51,599 nt of DNA from SURF-32 sp964648365 (GCA_964648365.1 CAZYLK010000023.1:1-51599); one strand, 5' to 3'; shown: positions 1 to 7,787, counted from the stretch's first letter. Notes: generated by a model not told the origin, from the letters alone. Numbers and translations: made by a program.

Positions 1-50
1 TGTGGTGTGGGTAGTACGGGCCGCCGCGACGGTGAGCCTGCTCATCATGA

Positions 51-75
51 CCCCGGTTGAAAACCGGTGCCACAC
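51..75. repeat. CACCGGTT-type palindromic repeat, single copy
   Basis: The arms CCCGGTT and AACCGGTG flank a short A-rich loop, followed by CCAC. The same element recurs at 19326-19413 and 34892-35001. Frame 1 of the window edge reads to a TGA at 58-60, inside this repeat, so the tail of an upstream gene could end here. Nineteen codons are too few to identify it, and no gene is called between 1 and 251. Confidence 0.6.
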
Positions 76-166
76 AGGAGTGACGCCTGTGACACCCTGC
101 GCGCGGCTGACCGCAGACGTGACGCCGAAATCCGCGAGGACTTGCGTCGACCCCCCTCGTTTTTGC

Positions 167-251
167 TACAATGCGCTTCCATCGCACGCCGTCAGGAGGG
201 CGTGATTCTGCGGGCGTTGCCGCCCGGGCCATTGACGAAGGGACCGCTACG
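167..251 (+). promoter_or_regulatory. -10 box and two-hairpin 5' leader of the first Cys-tail gene
   Basis: TACAAT at 167-172 looks like a sigma-70 -10 box and no good -35 is visible. Two stem-loops follow. One is ACGCC/GGCGT at 186-203, with an AGGAG-containing loop. The other is GGGCG-TTGC-CGCCC at 212-225, running into GGGCC (CCGGGCC at 224-230). A GAAGGGA ribosome site precedes the ATG at 252. The next gene (1526-1611) has the same arrangement with compensating differences in the second stem, which suggests that the structure, not just the sequence, is kept. Confidence 0.55.
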
Positions 252-1175
252 ATGACGCATGGGACACGAATCGTTGGGTTGGTAATCGCGCTGGGCGCCG
301 CGGCCGCGACGGCGGCGGCTCAGGGACCGGTCGGCGAGTTGTACGTCACGGCCGGCCAGCAGCGCATGATGCACGTGCTTCAGGGCGGCGCCGTCGTCCG
401 CTCCTGGGCCATCACCGGCGAGGGTCAGTACGAATACCCGCTGGCCGTCATCGAGGACGTCCGCACGCTCGGCGCGCAGCCGGGACAGCCGGGCGTCCGT
501 TACGATTTCAGCGGCGTGGATCTGGGCGAGCGGTATGCGTTCCCGAACGGGATCGGCACGGCCTGGGACGGGACCACCGACGGCGTCCACAACTACACGC
601 TCGACTTCACCAACGGCGGCGTCTACCGGCTCGATCTCGACTGGGCCAACGGCACGATGATCTTCAACACGCCGCCCCAGTGGCTGGGCATCACCTACGA
701 CCCGTCGGACGACACGCTCTGGATCGCCTCGTGGGGCGAAAATCGCGTCGAGCAGCGCGACCTGTCCGGCAACACGATCAGCAGCTTCACCACGGAACTG
801 GCCAACATCACCTGCCTGGCGATGGACCCTTCGGACGGGACGCTGTGGCTGGGCTCGCAGCAGCGGCAGGGCACGTTCTGGCAGTACAGCCGGGCCGGGC
901 AGGTCTTGCGGACCGTCAACTATCCTGAGTTGGTCAGTCAGAACACCCTCGGCGGCGAGTTCCAGTTCGGCGGCGCCGGGTGCGTGTACACCGTCAAGAA
1001 GAGTAAGTCCAAGCGCGACTGCCAGACCTGCCCGCCGCGCGGCGGCGAGTATCGCTCTCAGGCCGAGTGCGAAGAGGTCCAGGACTGCGACAAAAAGGTC
1101 AAGACGACGATCGGCTGCCCCGGCGGCGGCAACGGGATCTGCAAGATCAAGGGAAAGCGGTCGAGCTGCGGCTGA
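252..1175 (+). CDS. Secreted beta-propeller-like protein with eight-cysteine C-terminal tail (copy 1)
   Basis: A 307-residue protein of unknown function. The N-terminus MTHGTRIVGLVIALGAAAA reads as a signal peptide ending near AAAQ, so it is probably exported. The middle carries short repeats of the type YDPSDDTLWIASW and MDPSDGTLWLGSQ, each followed by a strand with R, F or Y. These resemble blades of Vgb/SMP-30-like propellers. The last 65 residues form a Lys- and Cys-rich module with eight cysteines: CVY, CQTCP, AEC, DC, GCP, GICK, SSCG. The ATG at 252 is preferred over an in-frame ATG at 171 because 171 falls inside the -10 box and 252 has a GAAGGGA site and begins the signal peptide. It is a close paralogue of the gene at 1612 and more distant from the one at 33362. 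Function unknown. Confidence 0.85.
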   Translation: MTHGTRIVGLVIALGAAAATAAAQGPVGELYVTAGQQRMMHVLQGGAVVRSWAITGEGQYEYPLAVIEDVRTLGAQPGQPGVRYDFSGVDLGERYAFPNGIGTAWDGTTDGVHNYTLDFTNGGVYRLDLDWANGTMIFNTPPQWLGITYDPSDDTLWIASWGENRVEQRDLSGNTISSFTTELANITCLAMDPSDGTLWLGSQQRQGTFWQYSRAGQVLRTVNYPELVSQNTLGGEFQFGGAGCVYTVKKSKSKRDCQTCPPRGGEYRSQAECEEVQDCDKKVKTTIGCPGGGNGICKIKGKRSSCG

Positions 1176-1210
1176 GCGGATCGGGTGAGCGGACCCGCGA
1201 GCGCGGGTGG

Positions 1211-1434
1211 CACGGTCTCGTCTTCGAGGCCGTGGTGTGCGCAGCCGGGCCGTGGTGAACGCAGCGGGTGTGCGGCGCTCGGGAACGCCGCGCTCCAGCA
1301 TGCCACGGAGGGTGGCACGGTCTCGTCTTCGTGGCCGTGGTGAGCGCAGCGGGCGAGCAGCGGGCGTGCAGCGCGCGTGCAGCGCGCGAGAACGTTGCGT
1401 TGCGGCAGACCACGGCCTCGAAGACGAGGCCGTG
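1211..1434. repeat. Three copies of a CACGGCCTCG / CGAGGCCGTG hairpin repeat
   Basis: Copies lie at 1211-1234, 1316-1339 and 1411-1434. The third is a perfect 10-bp stem (CACGGCCTCG, loop AAGA, CGAGGCCGTG) in the opposite orientation to the others, which carry one or two mismatches. All are bordered by GTGGCAC or its complement. A fourth copy lies at 30053-30076. The gap 1176-1525 between the tandem paralogues holds nothing else recognisable; the hairpins could act as terminators for the gene at 252 but lack a T-run. Confidence 0.75.
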
Positions 1435-1525
1435 CCACCGGCGCGCGGCTTGGGCCGCCCGAAGTGTCACGCAACCGCCCGTACCGCGCGCGTACTCCCA
1501 CTGGAATCACCGGGCGGAATTCTGG

Positions 1526-1611
1526 TACAATGGCGGCAGAATCACGCCTCAGGAGGGCGTGACATCGGGGCGTTTCACCGCGCCCGGGCCTTTGCTTAAG
1601 GGAATGGAACG
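1526..1611 (+). promoter_or_regulatory. -10 box and two-hairpin 5' leader of the second Cys-tail gene
   Basis: TACAAT lies at 1526-1531. Hairpin one is ACGCC/GGCGT at 1544-1560. Hairpin two is GGGCG/CGCCC with a longer loop than in copy 1 and runs into GGGCC, giving CCGGGCC at 1584-1590. The ribosome site TAAGGGA precedes the ATG at 1612. CCGGGCC ends 21 nt before the ATG, exactly as in copy 1. Confidence 0.55.
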
Positions 1612-2529
1612 ATGAAGTCGACTTGGTGTTTGACGGTGGTCGTGCTGCTGTCCGCGGCCGCATCTCGGGCAACGGCCCAGGGACCGGTCAGCGAGTATTA
1701 CCTCACGGCCGGCGATCAGCAGATGATGCACGTCGTCCAGGGCGGCGCCGTGGTACGCTCGTGGAACGAGGTCAGCGGCAACCGCGAGTATCCGGTCGCG
1801 GTGCTTGACGACGTGCGCACGGCCGGCGGCTCCGGCGGTGAATCCGGCGCCCGCTACGATCTGGACGGCAACGACCTCGGCGACCGGTATCCATACCCGA
1901 ACGGCGTCGGCTCGCACTGGGACGGCACGACCGACGGCGTCTTTAACTACACCGTGGACTTCTCCTCCGGCGGCGTCTGGCGGTTCAACCCGGACTGGAC
2001 CGGAGGCGTGCAGATCTTCAGCACCCCCACCCAATACCTGGGCATCACCTACGACCCGACCGACAACACGATGTGGATTTCGCAGTGGAACGGCACGCGT
2101 GTGGAGCATCGCGACATGTCCGGCAACGTGCTGGGCGGTTTCGATGCGGCCACCAACAGCATCTCCTGCCTCGCGCTCGACCACGCGGACGGCACGCTCT
2201 GGATGGGATCGCAATCGACCCAGGGGACGTTCCGCCAGTACAGCAAGTCCGGGCAGTTGCTGCAGACGGTCAACTACCCCGGGCTTGTCGATCAGAACAC
2301 GCTGGGCGGCGAGTTCCAGTTCGGCGGCGTCGGCTGTGTCTATACGGTCAAGAAGAGCAAGTCCAAGCGCGGCTGCGAAACCTGCCCCGAGCGGGGCAGC
2401 GACTACCGCACGCAGGCTGAATGCGAAGACGTCAAAGACTGCGCCAAGAAGGTCAAGACCACCATCGCCTGCCCGCAGGGCGGCAACGGCATCTGCAAGA
2501 TCAAAGGCAAGCGGTCAAGCTGCGGCTGA
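1612..2529 (+). CDS. Secreted beta-propeller-like protein with eight-cysteine C-terminal tail (copy 2)
   Basis: A 305-residue tandem paralogue of the gene at 252, similar along its whole length. The signal peptide is MKSTWCLTVVVLLSAAASRA, with probable cleavage after ATAQ. Repeats such as YDPTDNTMWISQW and LDHADGTLWMGSQ suggest a propeller of short blades. The final 65 residues match copy 1 nearly residue for residue and keep all eight cysteines (CVYTVKKSKSK, CETCP, AEC, DC, ACP, GICK, SSCG). The preserved cysteines together with a signal peptide suggest disulfide bonds outside the cytoplasm. The shared leader and adjacency point to tandem duplication of the whole unit. Role unknown; binding or surface anchoring through the basic tail is a guess. 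Confidence 0.85.
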   Translation: MKSTWCLTVVVLLSAAASRATAQGPVSEYYLTAGDQQMMHVVQGGAVVRSWNEVSGNREYPVAVLDDVRTAGGSGGESGARYDLDGNDLGDRYPYPNGVGSHWDGTTDGVFNYTVDFSSGGVWRFNPDWTGGVQIFSTPTQYLGITYDPTDNTMWISQWNGTRVEHRDMSGNVLGGFDAATNSISCLALDHADGTLWMGSQSTQGTFRQYSKSGQLLQTVNYPGLVDQNTLGGEFQFGGVGCVYTVKKSKSKRGCETCPERGSDYRTQAECEDVKDCAKKVKTTIACPQGGNGICKIKGKRSSCG

Positions 2530-2609
2530 GGCAGCAGAAGAACAACGCGCAAGGAAAGGCTGGGCCGGCGATCCGACCGCGACGGGCGGGTCGTCGGCTC
2601 GTTCCCTTG

Positions 2610-3569
2610 TCAGCCGGTGTGCCTCGCCGGCCGTCCCGGGCGCCGCGGTGCTGACGGCGAAGGCGCGACGGTGTCGGGCGCGCCTTCGTCCCGACCAACG
2701 CCTCGGTGGCCGCGGATCTCGTCCGCGATCGCAACCAGATCGGTCAGTGTCGCCCCCCGCCGCAGCAACCCTCCAGGCAGGGACAGCTCTTCGACTGCTC
2801 TCCCGCCGACCACCAGGGGAATCTCGCGCGCGGCAAGTTGCTCGGCCAGCGTCACCAGGCCCCGTTCCAGATCACGCGCATCACCGACCGAACTGACGCT
2901 CAGCCACACGACGATCGGCCGGCAATGCTCACACGCCATCAGCAGGGATTCGACCGGGGTATCCGGCCCGAGGTTGATGGTTCGCCATCCGTCGGCGGCC
3001 AGCGCCGTGGCGGCCAGCAGCGACGGAAGCACGTACGGATCACCCGAAGCGGCGCCGCCCAGCGCCAGTTCGTTCTGCGGCTGGGTATCCACCAGTTGTC
3101 GAAGCTGATGGATCGCCTGCGTGCAGATGTCGACGGCGCGATGTTCGATAAAAATCCCCGCCGGGTCGTGCTTCCACATCTCGCCCAGCCGCTCCATCGC
3201 GCTTTGAATGGGCCCGTCCGCAATCTGCGCTACGGACTGACCGGACAGGTACGACGAGGCCACCAGCGCCCGGGCCTGCCTCGCGGCCCCGTCCCGCAGG
3301 TGGGCGAAGAGGCGGTCCGACGCTGATTCCGGCGAAAGCACGTCGTCCGCGGTGCCGGCCGCGTCCCGCAGCCCGAGGATCTCGGGGCGAACCAACGGGC
3401 AGCGGGTAGCCCGGATAAAGCGGATCGCCTCGCCGACGGCGATGCGGCGATGCCCGCCGGCCGTGCGCGACACCTTGATGACGCCCTCGTCGGCCCACCG
3501 CTTCAGCGACGACTCGCTGACGCCGATGGCCTCGGCCAGTTCGCGTGGAGATATTATAGGACGGATCAT
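2610..3569 (-). CDS. CarH/LitR-like MerR-family regulator with B12-binding domain
   Basis: A 319-residue regulator. Residues 1-60 are a MerR-type helix-turn-helix (SPRELAEAIGVSESSLKRWA, then AGGHRRI). Residues 80-165 match the helical B12-binding-2 region, and 170-290 the Rossmann-like cobalamin domain (GWRTINLGPDTP). CarH-type photoreceptors sense light through adenosylcobalamin using a W-x9-E-H motif, present here as W132, E142, H143. The D-x-H-x-x-G motif that supplies the lower cobalt ligand reads D-P-Y-V-L-P at 177-182, so the His is Tyr179. The protein may therefore bind cobalamin without the lower ligand, or not at all. The Pro/Arg-rich C-terminal tail is probably disordered. The ATG at 3569 follows AAGGAG at 3578-3583. 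It diverges from the envelope-gene run at 3837, its likely target. Confidence 0.85.
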   Translation of the reverse strand: MIRPIISPRELAEAIGVSESSLKRWADEGVIKVSRTAGGHRRIAVGEAIRFIRATRCPLVRPEILGLRDAAGTADDVLSPESASDRLFAHLRDGAARQARALVASSYLSGQSVAQIADGPIQSAMERLGEMWKHDPAGIFIEHRAVDICTQAIHQLRQLVDTQPQNELALGGAASGDPYVLPSLLAATALAADGWRTINLGPDTPVESLLMACEHCRPIVVWLSVSSVGDARDLERGLVTLAEQLAAREIPLVVGGRAVEELSLPGGLLRRGATLTDLVAIADEIRGHRGVGRDEGAPDTVAPSPSAPRRPGRPARHTG

Positions 3570-3589
3570 GCCACAGGCTCCTTCTCGAC

Positions 3590-3618
3590 AATTTAGCACG
3601 ATTTTTCGTTCAAATCAA
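3590..3618 (-). promoter_or_regulatory. Promoter of the CarH-like regulator
   Basis: On the minus strand, TTGATT (3618-3613) and TAAATT (3595-3590) are separated by 17 bp, close to sigma-70 consensus. The predicted start lies only about 14 nt before the ATG at 3569. It is back-to-back with the plus-strand promoter at 3621-3648. Confidence 0.55.
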
Positions 3619-3620
3619 CC

Positions 3621-3648
3621 TTGACGTTTACGAGATGGACGCTATTCT
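3621..3648 (+). promoter_or_regulatory. Divergent promoter of the lipoprotein-fasciclin-lipocalin run
   Basis: TTGACG (3621-3626) and TATTCT (3643-3648) are separated by 16 bp. Transcription would start near 3655, just before the palindrome at 3658-3682. A roughly 180-nt leader then runs to the GTG at 3837. Confidence 0.5.
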
Positions 3649-3657
3649 GGATGATAT

Positions 3658-3682
3658 GAACGTTTTGGTTACTAAAACGTTC
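3658..3682. promoter_or_regulatory. Candidate operator: 9-bp-arm palindrome
   Basis: GAACGTTTT and its exact reverse complement AAAACGTTC flank a 7-bp centre (GGTTACT). The site covers the predicted start of transcription of the plus-strand run and lies in the divergent region of a MerR-type gene, so it is a natural repressor site. That the CarH-like protein binds it is inference. Confidence 0.55.
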
Positions 3683-3836
3683 CTGCCGGACTTGGTGCCG
3701 TCGGAACGGGACGGCCGGACCTGGCCGCAAGGCGCGGCGCCGGGCTTCAACCGGACCGCATCCGGTGAGGCGACCGCCCGGCGGACGGGTGGCGAAGTCG
3801 AGTCCGCCCATGAGGTCTTGGACAAGGAGAAGAACA

Positions 3837-4520
3837 GTGGATCGGTTGGTGATGCTGGTTGTTGCGGGTTTGATGTGCGGCGCCGGGCTCCCCGGATGCG
3901 CGCCAATGACGAATTCGCCCGGGGACGAGACGGCCGCGCGGTTGCGTGTCATTCACGCCAGCCCGGACGCGCCGGCCGTGGACGTGTGCGCCGATGGCCA
4001 GGTGGCGTTCTCGCAGGCTCCGTTCCCGAGTGCGACGGCGTACGCCTCGCTCGATGCCGCCACGTACGCGATTCAGGTCATCGCTGCCGGCGCCGGCTGC
4101 GACAGTGACGCCGTGATCGCAGCGAATCTGCCTCTCGAAGAGGGGCAGGACGTCTCGGTGGTCGCGGTCAACTTCCTTTCGGACATCGAGCCACTGGTGC
4201 TCGTGGACGACAATGCGTCCCCCGGGTCGGGCAATGCAAAAGTGCGATTCGTCCACGCCGGCCCGGATGCGCCGACCGTGGATATCACGCTGACTGACGG
4301 CACCACGCTCTTCGACGACATCTCGTTCAAAGAGGCCTCGGACTACCTGCAAGTGGCCGCGGGTTCGTACGACCTCCAGGTACGCGATGCGACCGGCGAG
4401 ACCGTGGTGCTGACGTTAAATGGCGTCGAGCTTGTCGCGGGCAAAGTCTACACCGTCTTCGCCGTCGGGCTGCTGAACGGTGAACCCGCGCTCGATGCCT
4501 TCGTTTCTCAGGACAATTGA
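3837..4520 (+). CDS. DUF4397 lipoprotein
   Basis: A 227-residue lipoprotein. The GTG at 3837 follows AAGGAGA. The N-terminus is a lipoprotein signal with lipobox LPGC (Cys21). Two DUF4397 repeats follow, each opening with the family hallmark: RVIHASPDAPAVDV near residue 36 and RFVHAGPDAPTVDI near 138. DUF4397 domains are small extracytoplasmic beta-sandwich domains of unknown role. It is first in a same-strand series with short gaps (38 bp to the next gene), probably one transcription unit from the promoter at 3621. Confidence 0.85.
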   Translation: MDRLVMLVVAGLMCGAGLPGCAPMTNSPGDETAARLRVIHASPDAPAVDVCADGQVAFSQAPFPSATAYASLDAATYAIQVIAAGAGCDSDAVIAANLPLEEGQDVSVVAVNFLSDIEPLVLVDDNASPGSGNAKVRFVHAGPDAPTVDITLTDGTTLFDDISFKEASDYLQVAAGSYDLQVRDATGETVVLTLNGVELVAGKVYTVFAVGLLNGEPALDAFVSQDN

Positions 4521-4558
4521 CTGGAATCACCCAGTAGTTGCAGGAAAGGATCTATCAG

Positions 4559-5440
4559 ATGAAGAATGTTACAGGTTTGATCATTGTCGCCGGTATCGCC
4601 ACGTGGGCAGCCGCAACCGCACCCGCGTCGGCCGCGGGAGGGGGCAAGAACATCGTCGAAACGGCAGTCGCGGCCGGCCAGTTTAAGACGCTGGTGCAGG
4701 CGGTCGAGGCCGCGGGTCTGGCCGACGTGCTGGCATCGGACGGCCCGTTCACGGTGTTCGCGCCGACGGATGAGGCCTTCGCAAGACTTCCGAAAGGCGT
4801 TCTCGAAGGGTTGCTGAAGAACCCCGATCAGCTCAAGAGCGTGCTGCTCTATCACGTGGTGGCCGGCAAGGCGATGGCCTCCGATGTCGTAACGCTCAAG
4901 ACCGCGAAGACGGTCCTCGGTCAGTGGGTCGACATCGATGTATCTCAAGGCGTTCGCGTGGACGACGCAAAGGTCGTCAAGACGGACATCCTCGCCAGCA
5001 ACGGCGTGATTCACGTGATCGACAGCGTGCTGCTGCCCGACAACGACATCATCGAGGCCGCTCGCAGCGCCGGTTCGTTTGCGACGCTGCTGGCGGCGGT
5101 GGAAGCGGCGGGTCTGACCGATACGCTGCGCGGCGACGGGCCGTTCACGGTCTTCGCCCCTACCGACGACGCGTTCGCCAAGCTGCCGAAGGGCACGCTG
5201 GAAGCGCTGCTGAAGGACAAGAAGAAGCTCGCCTCGATCCTGACCTACCACGTGGTGGCGGGCAAAAAGATGGCCGCGGACGTCGTCGAAGTCGAGAGTC
5301 TGACGACCGTGCAGGGGCAGCCGGTGCGGATCAGCAAGCAAAGCGGCGTCATGGTCGAGACCGCGCGCATCCTCAAGACGGACGTACCCGCGACCAACGG
5401 CGTCATCCACGTGATTGATACCGTCATCATGCCGAAGTAG
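4559..5440 (+). CDS. Secreted protein with two fasciclin (FAS1) domains
   Basis: A 293-residue protein with a signal peptide ending near ASAAG and two FAS1 domains, at about 37-165 and 170-293. Both repeat the FAS1 signatures DGPFTVFAPTDEAFARLP / DGPFTVFAPTDDAFAKLP and YHVVAGK, ending in GVIHVID. FAS1 domains act in adhesion or in binding lipids and small ligands at the cell surface. The ATG at 4559 follows AGGAAAGGA; an in-frame TTG at 4538 lies upstream of that site and is rejected. The two domains are similar enough to indicate internal duplication. Confidence 0.93.
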   Translation: MKNVTGLIIVAGIATWAAATAPASAAGGGKNIVETAVAAGQFKTLVQAVEAAGLADVLASDGPFTVFAPTDEAFARLPKGVLEGLLKNPDQLKSVLLYHVVAGKAMASDVVTLKTAKTVLGQWVDIDVSQGVRVDDAKVVKTDILASNGVIHVIDSVLLPDNDIIEAARSAGSFATLLAAVEAAGLTDTLRGDGPFTVFAPTDDAFAKLPKGTLEALLKDKKKLASILTYHVVAGKKMAADVVEVESLTTVQGQPVRISKQSGVMVETARILKTDVPATNGVIHVIDTVIMPK

Positions 5441-5501
5441 GCATGTTGACAAGGACAGAGACCATCCAGGCCCGATGGGGCTTTATCGAAAGGACGATGT
5501 T

Positions 5502-5723
5502 ATGAGAACGATGGACGTTGTTGCCGCAGTCCTGCTGGTTGTCGGTGGATTGAACTGGGGATTGGTGGGCGTGGCGGAGTTTGACCTGGTAGCGACGCTG
5601 TTCGGCGCCGGTTCGATGCTCTCCAAGGTGGTGTACACCCTGGTTGGCCTGGCGGCCGTGTACCAGGCCGTCTCGCTGAAGAGCATTCAGCGTCGCTGGC
5701 ACGTTCAGGCGGCGATGGCGTAG
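5502..5723 (+). CDS. DUF378 small membrane protein
   Basis: A 73-residue protein with two membrane helices (VVAAVLLVVGGLNWGLVG and SKVVYTLVGLAAVYQAV). The GGLNWGLVG and YTLVGLAAVY signatures are those of DUF378 (YuzA-like) proteins of unknown function. An AAAGGAC site lies 5 bases before the ATG. The C-terminal SLKSIQRRWHVQAAMA is hydrophilic. It is the third gene of the envelope series. Confidence 0.88.
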   Translation: MRTMDVVAAVLLVVGGLNWGLVGVAEFDLVATLFGAGSMLSKVVYTLVGLAAVYQAVSLKSIQRRWHVQAAMA

Positions 5724-5967
5724 CCGAGGTCGAAGGCGGAATGTCGAATGTCGGACAGCAACCGGCACTCGGCACTCCAGCGGTGACGCGGCTTCGGCGT
5801 CAAGCTGGTGTTTGTGAACCGCCTTGGGTGGAGGCGGACGCGAGTCCGGCAAGGGCTCGTAACGTGGGAGCGCTCGGTCTGAGGGGGGACCGGGCGTTTC
5901 CCTTTGTTTTGAAGTCGGGCCGGTGCATTTTGCAAACCGGGTCGGTAGAAGGATGGAAATTGTGAAT

Positions 5968-6525
5968 ATGAGAGCGATCATCAAAACAGGCGGCGTGATG
6001 ACGGCCGCCGCCCTTATGGTCACCGCGTTAAGCGGTTGTGGCCTGACGCTGGGCGCGGCGCCGCTGCCGACGGTCGAGTTTGTCGATGTCGAACGCTACA
6101 TGGGCACCTGGTACGAAATCGCGAAGTACCCCAATGCGTTTGAGCGGGGATGTGAAGGCGTTACGGCGGAGTATACGCTGATGCCGCGCGGCGACGTTCG
6201 CGTGGTCAACGTCTGCCGCACGCCAGACGGCGGTGTGGATCGCCGGATTGAGGGGTTCGCGACGGTGGCGGACAAGTCCACGAACGCCAAGCTCACGGTG
6301 TTCTTCTTTTTCCCTTTCGGCGCTCCCTACTGGATCATCGATCTGGACGACGAGTATACATACGCCGTCGTGGGTGATCCGAGCCGTACCTACTTATGGA
6401 TCCTCAGTCGGACGCCGACCATGGATCAGCAGATTTATGAGGCCATTGTGCAGAAACTCCCCGACCTGGGGTACGATCCGGGTCGACTGGAGCTCACGCA
6501 GCAGTTTCCGGAGAACGGGTCGTGA
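5968..6525 (+). CDS. blc: Outer-membrane lipocalin (Blc-like lipoprotein)
   Basis: A 185-residue lipoprotein with lipobox LSGC (Cys24) and the lipocalin signature GTWYEIAKYPNAFERGC, which contains the conserved G-x-W. The terminal TPTMDQQIYEAIVQKLPDLG is the usual bacterial Blc ending. Blc proteins bind lysophospholipids or fatty acids and act in envelope maintenance under stress. The start is taken at 5968; an ATG at 5953 would place the AGAAGG site directly against it. The 244-bp gap before it holds no gene. Its TGA overlaps the next GTG, so the two are probably translationally coupled. Lipocalins are recurrent companions of LitR/CarH-type regulators. Confidence 0.9.
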   Translation: MRAIIKTGGVMTAAALMVTALSGCGLTLGAAPLPTVEFVDVERYMGTWYEIAKYPNAFERGCEGVTAEYTLMPRGDVRVVNVCRTPDGGVDRRIEGFATVADKSTNAKLTVFFFFPFGAPYWIIDLDDEYTYAVVGDPSRTYLWILSRTPTMDQQIYEAIVQKLPDLGYDPGRLELTQQFPENGS

Positions 6526-7787
6526 GACAGTGTATCTTCGCAAGGCCGTTCAGAATGGGGACGGCACGTGCAGTGATGGCCGCGGCGCTTCTGGCGACGA
6601 TCGCTTGCGCCGATGACGGCCGCAACAGTCAGTGGCCGCAGTGGCGCGGTCCGACGCGCGACGCCCGGCTGACCGACGCTCCGCCGTGGCCGCAGGATCT
6701 GTCCGGCCTCGACCGCCGCTGGCGCGTCGAGCTGGGTCCGGGCTACAGCGGACCCATCGTGTGGGGCGACCGGGTGTTCGTCACCGAAACGGTCGACAAG
6801 TCCGAAGAGCAGGTTCTCGCGCTGGACCGCGCTTCCGGGCGCGTGTTGTGGCGGGCCACGTGGAAGGGCTCGTTGAGCGTGCCCTTCTTCGCCAAGCGCA
6901 ACGGGGACTGGATTCGTTCCACGCCCGCCTGTGACGGCGAGTCGCTGTTTGTGGCCGGCATGCGCGACGTGCTGGTCTGCCTTGACGTCAAGACGGGCGC
7001 CGAGCGCTGGCGTGTCGACTTCTGTTCCAAGTACGAGTCGCCGGCGCCGGCGTTCGGCTTCGTCTGCTCGCCGCTGATCGTCGACGATGCGCTGTATGTT
7101 CAGGCCGGCGGCGGGCTCGCCCGTCTGGACAAGCGCACCGGCGCCGTCGCCTGGCGCACGCTGGTCGACGGGGGTGGGATGAACAGCGCATTCTCGTCGC
7201 CCATCCATGCGACGCTGCACGGCGTGCCTCAGATCATCGTCCAGACCCGGCAGCAGCTCGCGGGTGTTTCGCCGGAGACGGGAGACGTTCTGTGGTCACA
7301 GGTCGTCCCCTCGTTCCGCGGGATGAACATCCTTACGCCGACGGTGTTCGAGGGCGGCGTCTTCACCAGCAGCTACAAGAACCGCAGCTTCTACTATCGC
7401 ATCGGTCGCGACGGCGGCGCATTCACGGTCGAAGAAGCGTGGTCCCTGCCGGCACAAGGATACATGTCGTCGCCCGTCGTGATCGATGGGTTTGCGTACC
7501 TTCATCTTGGAAATCGGCGAGCCTGTTGCATCGACCTCAAGAGCGGGAAGGAAACCTGGCGAACGAGTTCTTTCGGCGAGTACTGGAGCATGGTGGCCAA
7601 TCGAGACCGCATTCTGGCGCTGGATCAGAAGGGCGAGCTTCTCCTGCTGGCCGCCGATCCGCAGGAATTTCGCCTGCTTGATCGAAAAACGGTCGCCGAG
7701 TCCGAAGCGTGGGCGCACCTGGCCGTCTGTGGCGCGGACGTCTTCGTTCGTGATCTGAACGGTATCTCCGCGTTTGCGTGGAAGTAG
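6522..7787 (+). CDS. PQQ-type beta-propeller protein, probably secreted
   Basis: A 421-residue protein with a hydrophobic N-terminus (AVMAAALLATIACA) and the planctomycete-style opening WPQWRGPTRDA. Repeated blades of the form VLALDRASGRVLWRATW, VCLDVKTGAERWRV, ARLDKRTGAVAWRT and CIDLKSGKETWRT are PQQ-like propeller repeats. No dehydrogenase catalytic region is present, so it is more likely a structural or binding propeller than an enzyme. The GTG at 6522 overlaps the lipocalin stop by four bases and has GGAG nine bases upstream. An ATG at 6555 is an alternative. Confidence 0.85.
   Translation: MRQCIFARPFRMGTARAVMAAALLATIACADDGRNSQWPQWRGPTRDARLTDAPPWPQDLSGLDRRWRVELGPGYSGPIVWGDRVFVTETVDKSEEQVLALDRASGRVLWRATWKGSLSVPFFAKRNGDWIRSTPACDGESLFVAGMRDVLVCLDVKTGAERWRVDFCSKYESPAPAFGFVCSPLIVDDALYVQAGGGLARLDKRTGAVAWRTLVDGGGMNSAFSSPIHATLHGVPQIIVQTRQQLAGVSPETGDVLWSQVVPSFRGMNILTPTVFEGGVFTSSYKNRSFYYRIGRDGGAFTVEEAWSLPAQGYMSSPVVIDGFAYLHLGNRRACCIDLKSGKETWRTSSFGEYWSMVANRDRILALDQKGELLLLAADPQEFRLLDRKTVAESEAWAHLAVCGADVFVRDLNGISAFAWK

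Noticed and set aside
2..205. Short frame at the left edge
   Set aside because: It runs through a palindromic repeat and the -10 box of the next gene, has no ribosome site and no recognisable sequence.
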